62,505 bases of DNA. Source: Catenulispora rubra (lineage in GTDB: Bacteria > Actinomycetota > Actinomycetes > Streptomycetales > Catenulisporaceae). Of this stretch, positions 32,835 to 41,112 are shown piece after piece. The DNA is taken from NCBI RefSeq assembly GCF_015356825.1, contig NZ_JAACYW010000033.1, positions 1 through 62,505 on the forward strand, read 5' to 3'. Under the pieces are notes generated by a model that was given only the letters and a program-made list of their open reading frames with translations, had not been told where the DNA came from and made no database searches. Numbering within the stretch: the first letter of the stretch is position 1; each line of letters starts with the position of its first letter. The position numbers and the translations under genes were made by a program.

Positions 32835-34310
32835 ATGTCCACCATGGATCCCCCGTCCACCGCGCCCGCGCCGTCGGCCGCCGAGTCCGAGCCGGGTGGT
32901 GACCGCCTGCGCGGCGGTTCGCTGGGTTTGCTCGACATCGCCAGTTCCACCATGGCCAACATCGGGCCGGCGATGAGCTTCTACTTCGGGTTCGGGCTGC
33001 TGGCCACCACGGCCGGGGTGGCCTCGCCGCTGACCATCGTCGTCGCCGGGATCACCGTCGCGCTGCTGGGGAACACGCTGGCGCAGTTCTCGCGGGCGCA
33101 TCCCTCGGCCGGCGGGTTCATCACGTTCGTGGGCAAGACTTTTGGGCCGACCAGTGCGGTCACCACCGCGCTGCTCATCACCGCCGGGTACATCATCGCG
33201 ATATCGTCGGTCATCGCGATCTCCGGCGGGTTCCTGGAGAACACGCTGCACTACTACTTCCACTGGAACGTGCCGTGGATCCTGTTCACGGTCGTGCTCA
33301 CCGGGCTCGCGGTGCTGCTGATGATCCGGGGCGTCGGGGTCTCCACCAAGCTCGCCGGGTACTTCTTCGCCATAGAGATGCTGGTGCTGGTCGTGGTGTC
33401 GGTGTGGACCATCGCCAAGCACGGGGCGCACCTGTCGCTCAAGCCCTTCGAACCGAGTCACGTCAAGGGCGGCATGTCAGGGCTCGCCGAGGGCTTCCCG
33501 CTGGCGATCTACATGTTCGTCGGGTGGGAGAACTCCGCGGCGCTCGCCGAGGAGACCGACAATCCGCGCCGCAATGTCGGGCGGGCCGTGTTCTCCTCCA
33601 TCGGGATCATGTCGGTGGGATACGTGGTCTTCGCCTATGCCACCGTCACCGGCTTCGGGTACGACGTCGACAAGGTCGGTGCCTCCGATGTGCCGTTCAT
33701 AGACGTCGCGCACGGGACGCTGGGCATCCTGGCCTTCTTCGCGTACATCGCGGGCCTGACCTCCACCCTCGGCTCGCTCATCTCCGGCACGAACTCCCAG
33801 ACCCGCCTGCTGTTCAACGCCGGACGTGAGCGCCTGTTGCCGGCCTTCCTCGGCCGCGTGCACCCGGCGCGGCGCACGCCGCTGAACGCGATCGTCGTCT
33901 TCGTCTCGGCGGGCATGCTGATCATCGGCGGCTGGGGCCTGCTGCACATCATCGGCGGCAAGGGGACGATGAACCCGGTGAACTTCTTCGGCGAGTCCTC
34001 GACCATGGGCACCATTCTGATCCTGCTGGTGTATCTGGCCTCGAACCTCGCGCTGCCGTTCTACTACCGCAAGTACCGGCGCGAGGAGTTCCACGTCGTC
34101 AAGCATGCGGTGCTGCCGCTGATCGGGGCCGCGGCGATCGTCGTGCCGCTGTACTACCTGGCCAAGCCGGGGCAGGCCACGCCGTACGACTGGTTCCCGT
34201 ACCTGGCGCTCGGCATGTTGGTGCTGGCGCTGGTCTACGCGGTGATCCTGGTCCGACGCGATCCGGGCCTGGGAGAACGGGTCGGGTCGATCGTCGCCGA
34301 CGCGGAGTGA
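32835..34310 (+). CDS. APC superfamily amino acid permease (copy 2)
   Basis: This 491-residue permease is the close paralog of the gene at 26616-28097. Both share LLDIASSTMANIGPAMSFYF-like starts, SGGFL, KHGxHLSxxPFxPSHxKGGM, GWENSAALAEE and the SQTRLLFNAGRERLxPAFLG loop. It has about 12 membrane helices and should import an amino acid or amine. The copies differ most in the 20-residue N-terminal tail and in the loop near residue 385, where this copy lacks the Gly-rich insert. It ends at a bidirectional terminator. Retention of two such similar permeases suggests different regulation rather than a different substrate. Confidence 0.88.
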   Translation: MSTMDPPSTAPAPSAAESEPGGDRLRGGSLGLLDIASSTMANIGPAMSFYFGFGLLATTAGVASPLTIVVAGITVALLGNTLAQFSRAHPSAGGFITFVGKTFGPTSAVTTALLITAGYIIAISSVIAISGGFLENTLHYYFHWNVPWILFTVVLTGLAVLLMIRGVGVSTKLAGYFFAIEMLVLVVVSVWTIAKHGAHLSLKPFEPSHVKGGMSGLAEGFPLAIYMFVGWENSAALAEETDNPRRNVGRAVFSSIGIMSVGYVVFAYATVTGFGYDVDKVGASDVPFIDVAHGTLGILAFFAYIAGLTSTLGSLISGTNSQTRLLFNAGRERLLPAFLGRVHPARRTPLNAIVVFVSAGMLIIGGWGLLHIIGGKGTMNPVNFFGESSTMGTILILLVYLASNLALPFYYRKYRREEFHVVKHAVLPLIGAAAIVVPLYYLAKPGQATPYDWFPYLALGMLVLALVYAVILVRRDPGLGERVGSIVADAE

Positions 34311-34338
34311 CCGGCGAGGAGTGAAGAAGGTGAACAAG

Positions 34339-34372
34339 CCGGGCGGCACCTCCCCCGAGGAGTGCCGCCCGG
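34339..34372. terminator. Bidirectional terminator hairpin
   Basis: CCGGGCGGCAC (34339-34349) pairs perfectly with GTGCCGCCCGG (34362-34372) around a 12-base loop, between convergent permease and flavin reductase genes. It is followed by three copies of CTCATGGC (34374-34397). Confidence 0.75.
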
Positions 34373-34399
34373 GCTCATGGCCTCATGGCCTCATGGCCG

Positions 34400-34903
34400 T
34401 CAGGTGGCCAGGCGCTGGAACTTGCTGGCGTGGAAGACCAACGGGGGCACCGTCCCGTCGGCGTCCAGGTCGAGGACCCGGAACAGGATGATGTCGTGGT
34501 CCCCGCCCGGGTGCACGGACTCGATCTCGCACTCCAGCCAGGCGCTCGCGCCCTCGACGAAGACCGCGCCGTCCGCGCTCGTGCGGTAGTCCAGCGAAGC
34601 GAAGCGGTCCCCGCTCTTCGACGACAGTTGGCGGACCGCCGTCTCCTGGTGCGCGCCCAGGACGCTGATGCCGAGGCGCGGCAGCGTGCGCAGCAGCGGC
34701 CAGGTCGTCGAGCGGACGTCGGCGCACACCGAGACCAGCGCGGGCGCCAGCGACACCGTGTTGAACGAGCTCGCGGCCAAGCCCACCGGGACGCCGTCCA
34801 CGAGGGCGGCTATCGCGGTCACGCCGGTCGGGAACGCGCCGTAGACGCGTCGCAGTTCCTTGGGATGGTGGGAGGCGGCGGTGGTGAGGTCCTGGACAGT
34901 CAT
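34400..34903 (-). CDS. Flavin reductase (FMN reductase, two-component monooxygenase partner)
   Basis: This 167-residue protein is a flavin reductase-like split-barrel domain. It starts with the signature LRRVYGAFPTGVTAIAAL, and LAASSFNTVSLAPALVSVCA binds the flavin. It supplies reduced FMN to the luciferase-like monooxygenases encoded just upstream. It is the last gene of that operon: its ATG overlaps the stop of the preceding monooxygenase gene by 4 bases (ATGA). GGGAG lies about 7 bases before the ATG. Confidence 0.92.
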   Translation of the reverse strand: MTVQDLTTAASHHPKELRRVYGAFPTGVTAIAALVDGVPVGLAASSFNTVSLAPALVSVCADVRSTTWPLLRTLPRLGISVLGAHQETAVRQLSSKSGDRFASLDYRTSADGAVFVEGASAWLECEIESVHPGGDHDIILFRVLDLDADGTVPPLVFHASKFQRLAT

Positions 34904-36042
34904 CGGTTCTCCCGTCTCGCCCACTCCTCGGCCAGCAGCCGGTAGGAGGCGACGCGGTCGGCGTGGTCGTGGGTGATGGTGGTGACGATCAGCTCGTCCG
35001 CGCCGACCGCGTCGCGCAGCACCTCCAGCTGGTCCGCGACCTGCGCCGCGGTCCCGACGAACTGGGTCTCGACCCGGTCGGCGACCAGCTCGCGGTCGGC
35101 CTCGCTCCAGGGCAGGGCGCGCGCCTCCCGCGGCGTCGGGAACTGGATCGCGCCCTCGGCGGTGCGGATGCTGCGCACCCACGGGCCGTAGCCGGCGGCC
35201 AGTTCCCGCGCCTGCTCCGCGCTTTCGGCCACGACGACGTCGGCCGAGACGGCGATGTGCGGCTGGTCGAGCTCGTCCGAGGGCTTGAACGCGGCGCGGT
35301 AGCCCTCGGCCGCCTCCAGCACGGTCGCCGGGCTCACGTGGTAGTTGGTCGCGAAGCGCAGCCCGTTGCCGCCGGCCACCTCGGCGCTGGCCCCGCCGCT
35401 GCTGCCCAGGATCCAGATCTGCACGTCGGCGCCCTCGCCGGGCACGACGTGCGCCTCCTGGCCGTTGCCGTCGACGTAGGTGCCGGCCAGCAGCGCGAGG
35501 ATGTCGGCGATCTGGTCCACGTACTCGGGGGTCTGGGCGCCCGGCTGCTGGAGCAGGACCTTGTGCAGCGCGAAGCGCGGCGACTTCAGCAGCGGCGCGA
35601 AGTCGAAGCGCGGCGGGATGCGCAGGCCGTTGGCGGTGTGGCCGTCGACGACGGACGCCGGGCCGACCAGCGCGGGCTGCGGCGACGTGCCGGGCGTGCG
35701 GCTGCCGCCGGAGCGGCCGAGCCCGAGGTCGAAGCGCCCCGGGAAGGCGGCGTCGAGCAGGCCGAACTCCTCGACGGTGTTCAGCGGCGTCCGGTGGCCG
35801 AGCAGCACGGCGCCGGAGCCGAGCCGGATGGTCGAGGTCGCGGCGGCGGTGAGGGCGAGCACGACGGCGGGACTGGTGCCGGCCACACCGGGATTGAGGT
35901 GGTGCTCGGCGAACCAGTAGCGCGCGTAGCCGAAGCTCTCGGTCTGCTTGGCGAGGTCGATGCTGTTGCGCAACGCCTCGGAGGCGGTGGATCCGGAGCT
36001 GATCGGGACCAGGTCCAGGACGCCGAGGGGAGTGGTGGACAT
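34900..36042 (-). CDS. LLM-class flavin-dependent monooxygenase (MsnO8-like group)
   Basis: This 380-residue TIM-barrel enzyme is of the bacterial-luciferase superfamily. LRNSIDLAKQTESFGYARYW and FAEHHLNPGVAGTSPAVVLA match the group 1/MsnO8 oxidoreductases. GSGAVLLGHRTPLNTVEEF and GRFDLGLGRSGG are FMN-site segments. It probably uses FMNH2 and O2 to oxidise an organosulfur or similar compound. It contains a central insertion (PRFDFAPLLKSP ... AQTPEYVDQIADILALLAG). AAGGAG is about 10 bases before its ATG; the stop overlaps the flavin reductase start, and the next monooxygenase ends 5 bp upstream. Confidence 0.9.
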   Translation of the reverse strand: MSTTPLGVLDLVPISSGSTASEALRNSIDLAKQTESFGYARYWFAEHHLNPGVAGTSPAVVLALTAAATSTIRLGSGAVLLGHRTPLNTVEEFGLLDAAFPGRFDLGLGRSGGSRTPGTSPQPALVGPASVVDGHTANGLRIPPRFDFAPLLKSPRFALHKVLLQQPGAQTPEYVDQIADILALLAGTYVDGNGQEAHVVPGEGADVQIWILGSSGGASAEVAGGNGLRFATNYHVSPATVLEAAEGYRAAFKPSDELDQPHIAVSADVVVAESAEQARELAAGYGPWVRSIRTAEGAIQFPTPREARALPWSEADRELVADRVETQFVGTAAQVADQLEVLRDAVGADELIVTTITHDHADRVASYRLLAEEWARRENR

Positions 36043-36047
36043 CGGGA

Positions 36048-37274
36048 TCAGGCTCCTTGGGGGGACGGGACGAGGTGCGGCGGCCAGAGGGAGGACGGCT
36101 CGGCGGCGGGGCCGACCGTTGCGGCGGCTGCCGGGATTCCGGGCGCGGCGTCGGCGAGGAAAGCGGCGCGGGCGTCGGCGGTCGGGTCCGCGGCCGGTGC
36201 GACGGAAGCCGCGTCGGCGTCCGGCCGGGCGTCCCAGTCCCACGGCGGGTCGGGGATCTCCCGCCGCAGCACCGGCGCGATCTCCGCCTGGAACCGCTCC
36301 AGCGAGGCCCGGTGCTCGGCGGCGCTCAGGCCCGAGGGCTCGGCCTGCAGGTGCATGACCGTGTGCCCGAACTGCTCGTGGTACCGGTGCACCTTCTCCA
36401 GGATCTGCTGCGGGCTCCCGATCAGCGCGGAGCTGCGCGTCACGAAGTCCTCCAGGGTCGGGAACACCGGCTCGACGCCCAGCCGCTTGCACATCGCCAG
36501 ATGCCCGGCGAACACCGGCGCGTAGCCGCGCAGCGCCTCCTGCGACGTCGCCGCCGCGTAGAAGCCGGCGGTTCCGGCGCCGACCGCGGCCTTCGCCGGG
36601 TCGTGGCCGTGGAACGCCCAGCGTTCGCGGTAGTAGCGGATCAGCTCGGCGTAGGGCTCGATCGGGTTCGTCACGTTCGCCGAGAAGAGCGGGTCGCCGT
36701 AGTGCGCGGCGAGGTCGACCGACTCCTTCGACGTCGCGCTGCCGTGCCAGACCCGGATCGGCTGCTGGAACGGCCGCGGCCAGACCTCGGCGTCGGTGAG
36801 CGCCGGCCGGAACTTCGGCGTGGCCGTCACCTTGTCCTGGCGCCAGATCCGCCGGAACAGTTCATACGCCTCGGCGTTGCGCTCCCACTGGTCTTCGGGG
36901 GTCACGTGAAAGAGCTCGCGTTGCGCCGAGCCATTGCCCTTACCGATGATCAGCTCCAGCCTGCCCCCCGACAGGTGGTCGAGCGTCGCATAGTCCTCAT
37001 ACGCACGGACCGGATCCAGCAGGCTCAGCGTCGTGACCGCGGTGAAGAGCTTGATCCGGCTGGTCTTCGCCGCGATGTGGCTCAGCACGACCGTCGGCGA
37101 GGAGGAGATGAACGGCCGCTCGTGCCGCTCGCCGACGCCGAACCCGTCGAAGCCCAGCTCCTCGGCGAGCACCGCGGCGTCGACGACCTGCCGGAACCGC
37201 TCGTTCGCCGAGGCCTGCACGCCGGTGGTCGGATCCGGGGCGTGCACGATCAGCGAGATGGTCAGGAACTTCAT
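36048..37274 (-). CDS. LLM-class flavin-dependent monooxygenase (CE1758-like)
   Basis: This 408-residue luciferase-like monooxygenase begins MKFLTISLIVHAPDPTTG and carries LAEELGFDGFGVGERHERPF, TVVLSHIAAKTSRIKLFTAV and DHLSGGRLELIIGKGN. These fit the corynebacterial CE1758-like group as I remember it. The last 60 residues are Ala/Pro/Asp-rich, look disordered, and are unusual for this enzyme class. It overlaps the upstream gene by 4 bases (ATGA), so coupling is tight. It likely takes FMNH2 from the reductase at the end of the operon. Confidence 0.88.
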   Translation of the reverse strand: MKFLTISLIVHAPDPTTGVQASANERFRQVVDAAVLAEELGFDGFGVGERHERPFISSSPTVVLSHIAAKTSRIKLFTAVTTLSLLDPVRAYEDYATLDHLSGGRLELIIGKGNGSAQRELFHVTPEDQWERNAEAYELFRRIWRQDKVTATPKFRPALTDAEVWPRPFQQPIRVWHGSATSKESVDLAAHYGDPLFSANVTNPIEPYAELIRYYRERWAFHGHDPAKAAVGAGTAGFYAAATSQEALRGYAPVFAGHLAMCKRLGVEPVFPTLEDFVTRSSALIGSPQQILEKVHRYHEQFGHTVMHLQAEPSGLSAAEHRASLERFQAEIAPVLRREIPDPPWDWDARPDADAASVAPAADPTADARAAFLADAAPGIPAAAATVGPAAEPSSLWPPHLVPSPQGA

Positions 37275-38710
37275 CGACCGGCTCCCGCCGCGCCCGCTCC
37301 CACCACACCGGCCTCCGCCGCGACAACTTCCGTCGCCGCAGAACCCACAGCCGCCGACGGAGTCTTGCGCGGCTTGGCCAACCCCAAGTGCTCGCGCAGC
37401 GTCGTGCCCTCGTACTCCGTACGGAACCGCCCCCGCTCCTGCAGCAGCGGCACCACGGTGTCGGCGAACGTGTCGAACCCACCCGGCGTGATGTGCGGCA
37501 CCAGGATGAACCCGTCCGCCGCGTCGGCCTGCACCAGCTCGTCGATCTGCGTCGCGACGGTCTCGGCCGACCCGATGAACGACTGCCGCGAGGTCTTCTC
37601 GATCATCAGCTCCCTGATCGACAGCCCCTTGGTCTCGGCCTCCTCCCGGTACTCACGTGCGGCGGCGATCCGGTCCCGGTACATCCGGTCCGCGGCCCGG
37701 CCCTTGGAGATCGAATCGCCGCTGACATCGGGATCGATCTCCGGCAGGGGCCCGTCGGGGTCGTACGCGCTCAGGTCCCGGTTCCACAGCTGCTCCAGGA
37801 ACTTGATCGCGGTCTGCCCGCTGACCTGCGCGCGCCGCACCTCGACCGCCAGCTCCGCGGCCTCGGCGTCGGTGTCGCCGAGCACGAACGTCGCCGCGGG
37901 CAGGATCAGCAGGTCCTCATGCGTGCGGCCGTACTTCGCCAGCCGGCCCTTGACGTCGGCGTAGAACGCCTTGCCCGGCTCCAGCTGGCTGTGCCGCCCG
38001 AAGATCGCGTCGGCGGCGGCCGCGGCGAACTCCCGGCCGCCGTCGGAGTCGCCGGCCTGGAAGATGACCGGCCGCTCCTGCGGCGAGGTCGGCACGTTGA
38101 ACCGCCCGGCTATGTCGAAGTGCCGGTCCCGGTGCTCGAAGGTGCCGGCCTTCGGGTCGGAGAGGAAGACCCCTGATTCCTTGTCCGCCTCGATCCGGTA
38201 GCCGTCCCAGGAGTCGAACAGCTCCCACGCCGTGCGCAGGAACGTCTGCGCGCGGTCGTACCGGTCCTCCTCGGCGAGGTAGCCGCCGCGCCGGAAGTTC
38301 TCGCCGGTGAAGGCGTCCCACGAGGTCACGACGTTCCACGCCGCGCGCCCCTCGGACAGGTGGTCCAGCGACGCGAACTGCCGCGCCACCTCGTAGGGCT
38401 CGTTGAACGTGGAGTTGATGGTCCCGGTCAGGCCGATCCGGTCGGTGACGGCGGCCAGCGCCGAGAGCACCGTGAAGGTGTCCGGGCGCCCGACCACGTC
38501 CAGGTCGTAGATCTGCTCGCCCTGCTCGCGCAGCCGCAGACCCTCGGCCAGGAAGAAGAAGTCGAACTTCGCGCGCTCGGCGGTCTGCACGAAGTGTTTG
38601 AACGAGGCGAAATCGATGTGGCTGCCGGCGGCCGGGTCGCTCCACACCGTGGTGTTGTTGACGCCGGGGAAGTGCGCGGCCAGATGGATCTGCTTCACGG
38701 GCTTGCTCAT
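37271..38710 (-). CDS. NtaA/SnaA/DszA-family FMN-dependent monooxygenase
   Basis: This 479-residue enzyme is of the NtaA/SnaA/SoxA(DszA) branch, whose members oxidise nitrilotriacetate, pristinamycin precursors, dibenzothiophene sulfone and dimethylsulfide. Typical segments are QIHLAAHFPGVNNTTVWSDP, LAEGLRLREQGEQIYDLDVV, GLTGTINSTFNEPYEVARQF and ASLDHLSEGRAAWNVVTSWD. The C-terminal 35 residues are Ala/Val/Gly-rich. In the sulfur context, desulfurisation of a sulfone or sulfonate is the best guess. ATG 38710 is used; longer frames upstream have no ribosome binding site. It overlaps the next gene by 4 bases. Confidence 0.9.
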   Translation of the reverse strand: MSKPVKQIHLAAHFPGVNNTTVWSDPAAGSHIDFASFKHFVQTAERAKFDFFFLAEGLRLREQGEQIYDLDVVGRPDTFTVLSALAAVTDRIGLTGTINSTFNEPYEVARQFASLDHLSEGRAAWNVVTSWDAFTGENFRRGGYLAEEDRYDRAQTFLRTAWELFDSWDGYRIEADKESGVFLSDPKAGTFEHRDRHFDIAGRFNVPTSPQERPVIFQAGDSDGGREFAAAAADAIFGRHSQLEPGKAFYADVKGRLAKYGRTHEDLLILPAATFVLGDTDAEAAELAVEVRRAQVSGQTAIKFLEQLWNRDLSAYDPDGPLPEIDPDVSGDSISKGRAADRMYRDRIAAAREYREEAETKGLSIRELMIEKTSRQSFIGSAETVATQIDELVQADAADGFILVPHITPGGFDTFADTVVPLLQERGRFRTEYEGTTLREHLGLAKPRKTPSAAVGSAATEVVAAEAGVVGAGAAGAGR

Positions 38711-38733
38711 GCTTAAGCTCTTTCTCTGCTTCG

Positions 38734-39969
38734 CTAGACCGCGGCCAGCGCGGGATCGGAGGCGGCTGCGGCGTAGCGGTTGGCGGGGCGCGAAAGGCCC
38801 AGGTGCCCGCGCAACGTCGTGGTCTGATACGCGGTGCGGAACAGGCCGCGGGCCTGGAGTTCCGGCACCAGACTGCGGGTGATCTGCGTCAGATCGTGCG
38901 GCAGCGTGGCCGGGCGCAGCCGGTAGCCGGTGAGCCCGGCGTGCCGCCAGTCGGCCAGCAGATCGGCGAGCTCCGACGGCGTCCCGGCGAAGATGTGCGC
39001 GTCGCTGGTGAACGGCGTGCCGGCCAGCTCGTCCAGGCGCGCCCGGCGCTCCTCGGCGGCCTGGGTGCTCTCGTCGAGGAAGACCACGAGATCGCCGAAC
39101 ACGTGCAGGGTGTCCGACGCGCGGCCGACGGACTCCTGCTCGCGCCGGATCTCCGCGACGATCGCGGCCGCGCCCGCCCGGTCGTGCGGGGTGACGAAGC
39201 CGACGTCGGCGGAGCGCGCGATGAGCTGGTAGGGGATGGTCGCGTGGCCCAGGGCCGTGACGATCGGCTGGCCCTGCGGCGGGCGCGGGGTGATCGACGG
39301 GCCCCGCACGTCGAACCAGTCGCCCTCGAAGTCGATGTGGTGCAGCTTGTCCCGGTCGACGAAGCGGCCGGTGGCGGCGTCGCGGATCTCGGCGTCGTCC
39401 TCCCAGCTGTCCCACAGGCGTCGCAGTACCTCGACATAGTCGCCGGCCTCGCTGAAACGTTCCGCTATCTGCGCCTGGACCTCATCGGTGTCGATGTCGG
39501 CCAGCCGGACCGGCTCGGTGGTGCGGCGCCCGAACAGCGCGAACTCGTACGGCTTGGCCGATATCTGGATCCGCAGACCGGCCCGGCCGATCGAGGCGTA
39601 GTCCAGCGTGGCGATCGCCTTCGACAGGTGGAACGGCTCGGAGTGGGTGGCCACGACGGTCGGCACGATCCCGACGTGCGAGGTCGCCGGTGCCGTCCGG
39701 GCCGCGGTCAGCACCGCGTCCAGACGGCCCCGGACCTGGTCGACGCGGTCGTCGACGTCGTTGAAGTCAGTGCTCTGCTGCCCGAAGGAGTCCTCGATGG
39801 TGACGAAGTCGAGCAGGCCCTCCTCGGCCTCGGCGACCAGGTCGGTCCAGTAGCGGCCGCGGAACAGCTCGTCGGGGCGGGCGTCCGGCTCGCGCCAGGC
39901 GGCCGGGTGCCAGCCCGCGCCGTCCAGGGCGACGGCCAGGTGGATCAAGGAGGGGAGGTCTGGGGACAT
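38734..39969 (-). CDS. LLM-class flavin-dependent oxidoreductase
   Basis: This 411-residue enzyme is the first structural gene of the monooxygenase operon. LIHLAVALDGAGWHPAAWRE, LLDFVTIEDSFGQQ and TLDYASIGRAGLRIQISAKP show the luciferase-like barrel, and the C-terminal GLFRTAYQTTTLRGHLGLSR matches the end of the NtaA-like paralog (GRFRTEYEGTTLREHLGLAK). This suggests duplication within the locus. ATG 39969 is preferred; GTG 39990 is an alternative. A 171-bp leader with a strong hairpin separates it from the leader peptide gene. Confidence 0.88.
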   Translation of the reverse strand: MSPDLPSLIHLAVALDGAGWHPAAWREPDARPDELFRGRYWTDLVAEAEEGLLDFVTIEDSFGQQSTDFNDVDDRVDQVRGRLDAVLTAARTAPATSHVGIVPTVVATHSEPFHLSKAIATLDYASIGRAGLRIQISAKPYEFALFGRRTTEPVRLADIDTDEVQAQIAERFSEAGDYVEVLRRLWDSWEDDAEIRDAATGRFVDRDKLHHIDFEGDWFDVRGPSITPRPPQGQPIVTALGHATIPYQLIARSADVGFVTPHDRAGAAAIVAEIRREQESVGRASDTLHVFGDLVVFLDESTQAAEERRARLDELAGTPFTSDAHIFAGTPSELADLLADWRHAGLTGYRLRPATLPHDLTQITRSLVPELQARGLFRTAYQTTTLRGHLGLSRPANRYAAAASDPALAAV

Positions 39970-40009
39970 GCGGAATCGCTTTCTGCGCACCGGTGCGCCG
40001 CGGTGGTCG

Positions 40010-40036
40010 GGCCGCCGTCGTGATGGGACGGCGGCC
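40010..40036 (-). promoter_or_regulatory. Attenuator-like hairpin between leader peptide and monooxygenase operon
   Basis: GGCCGCCGTC (40010-40019) and GACGGCGGCC (40027-40036) pair perfectly around 7 bases. In the minus-strand transcript this hairpin forms after the leader peptide stop (40141) and 40 bases before the first monooxygenase start. It could be the terminator or sequestering arm of an attenuator; no U-tract follows. Confidence 0.5.
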
Positions 40037-40140
40037 GGGCGGGACGCGCGGGGTGCACGTGAAGAGAGGGATGGAGAACAAGGAATCGCCCCGGGCGCCG
40101 TAGGCGCGGGCTGGTGCAGGTGAGGCGGGGAAGAGCTCGT

Positions 40141-40230
40141 TCAGACGCGCCGGTGCGCGGGACACAGGGCGCTGGCGATGCGCTGCAGGTCGATGTGGCG
40201 CCGCGAGTAATAGCCGGTGGCGGTGGGCAA
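40141..40230 (-). CDS. Sulfur-locus leader peptide (29 aa), copy 1
   Basis: A TTG start at 40230 follows GGGAGGTG with about 7 bases of spacing and encodes 29 residues ending YYSRRHIDLQRIASALCP-AHRRV. RRHxDLQRxxSALC is the signature of short leader peptides found upstream of sulfur assimilation genes in actinomycetes. The cysteine codon near the end could be the sensing codon. GTG 40239 is an alternative start. It precedes four monooxygenase genes and their flavin reductase. Confidence 0.85.
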   Translation of the reverse strand: MPTATGYYSRRHIDLQRIASALCPAHRRV

Positions 40231-40264
40231 CGCCTTCACCTCCCTCGCTGTTCTGGTCGGAATC

Positions 40265-40285
40265 CCTATTGAGATACTGGGGATA
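40265..40285 (-). promoter_or_regulatory. Sulfur-locus operator, copy 1, overlapping the transcription start
   Basis: On the minus strand this element reads TATCCCCAGTA-TCTCAATAGG and matches 16 of 21 positions of the element at 41061-41081, in the same orientation relative to its operon. It begins within the -10 hexamer and would cover the start point, a position typical for a repressor. Confidence 0.65.
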
Positions 40286-40310
40286 GTAGAGCACGTCCTG
40301 AGTTCGTCAA
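40283..40310 (-). promoter_or_regulatory. Promoter of leader 1 and the monooxygenase operon (TTGACG-N16-TACTAT)
   Basis: On the minus strand TTGACG (40310-40305) and TACTAT (40288-40283) are separated by 16 bases, with a start point expected near 40276. The -10 overlaps the conserved sulfur-locus element. Confidence 0.65.
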
Positions 40311-40324
40311 GAAGATCGTCGTTC

Positions 40325-41044
40325 TCAGTCCGCATCGTGGACGGGCACCTGGTAGGCGCCGAACACCACGTGCCGGCGCAGCACGAATCCGAGCTGCTCG
40401 TACAGCCGGATCGCGGTGTGGTTCTCGGCGCTGGTGTGCAGGAACGGGATCTCGCCGCGTTCGCGGATCCCGTGCGCCACCGCGTGCACCAGACGCGTGG
40501 CCAGCCCCTGCCCGCGGAAGTCGGCGCGCGTGCACACCGCGCTGATCTCGGTCCAGCCCGGCGGGTGCAGGCGCTCGCCGGCCATCGCGATCAGCCGCCC
40601 CTCGTGCCGCAGGCCCAGATAGGTGCCCAGCTCGACGGTCCGCGGCCGGAACGGCCCGGGGTTGGCGTGCTCGACCAGCGCGGTCATCTCCGGAACGTCG
40701 TCGGCGCCGAGCCGGACGACGTCGGGATCGGCCGCGCCGAAGAAGTCCTCGCCGGTCATCTGGACGCCGGGGATCCGCATCACCTGCTCCCAACCCGGTG
40801 GCGTGGACGGTTCGTTGCCGCCGGTGGGCAGCACGCCGCCGGGGCCGAGCAGCTTGGCGGCGTCGCGCCAGTCCTGCTCGCCGGGGTTCGGCGGCAGCGA
40901 GACGAAGATCGAGACGTCCGGGTGGTAGCGGAGCACCGCGCCGACCGATTCGGCGAACCGCGCGTGCGCGCCGAGCAGCGAGGCGCGGGCCGGATCGTCC
41001 AGAACGTGAGACGGGGCTGACGGATCAGTGGGCTTTGTTGGCAT
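40325..41044 (-). CDS. GNAT family N-acetyltransferase (FR47-like)
   Basis: This 239-residue protein has an N-terminal helical/beta segment of about 100 residues and a GNAT domain. Acetyl-CoA-binding motif A is seen as VCTRADFRGQGLATRLVHAV (about 173-192, containing R-G-Q-G-L-A), followed by PFLHTSAENHTAIRLYEQLG, the FR47-like terminal motif. It lies between the two sulfur operons, on the strand of the monooxygenase operon. Its start is only 17 bp from the second operator, so it may share its control. It might acetylate a sulfur compound or amine during uptake, but this is inference. ATG 41044 has a weak ribosome binding site; TTG 41062 is an alternative. Confidence 0.85.
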   Translation of the reverse strand: MPTKPTDPSAPSHVLDDPARASLLGAHARFAESVGAVLRYHPDVSIFVSLPPNPGEQDWRDAAKLLGPGGVLPTGGNEPSTPPGWEQVMRIPGVQMTGEDFFGAADPDVVRLGADDVPEMTALVEHANPGPFRPRTVELGTYLGLRHEGRLIAMAGERLHPPGWTEISAVCTRADFRGQGLATRLVHAVAHGIRERGEIPFLHTSAENHTAIRLYEQLGFVLRRHVVFGAYQVPVHDAD

Positions 41045-41059
41045 GCTGATGACCGTACC

Positions 41060-41081
41060 CAATCTCCAGTAGTTCGATAGG
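41060..41081 (+). promoter_or_regulatory. Sulfur-locus operator, copy 2
   Basis: AATCTCCAGTA-GTTCGATAGG on the plus strand matches the element at 40265-40285 at 16 of 21 positions, with the CCAGTA core and TC-ATAGG end intact. It lies 31 bp before leader peptide 2 and just after a weak -35 (TTGTTG, 41035-41040). It is also 16 bp upstream of the divergent GNAT start. Confidence 0.65.
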
Positions 41082-41112
41082 CATGGTCTTGACGAAGCGA
41101 GGTGTGGCCCGT

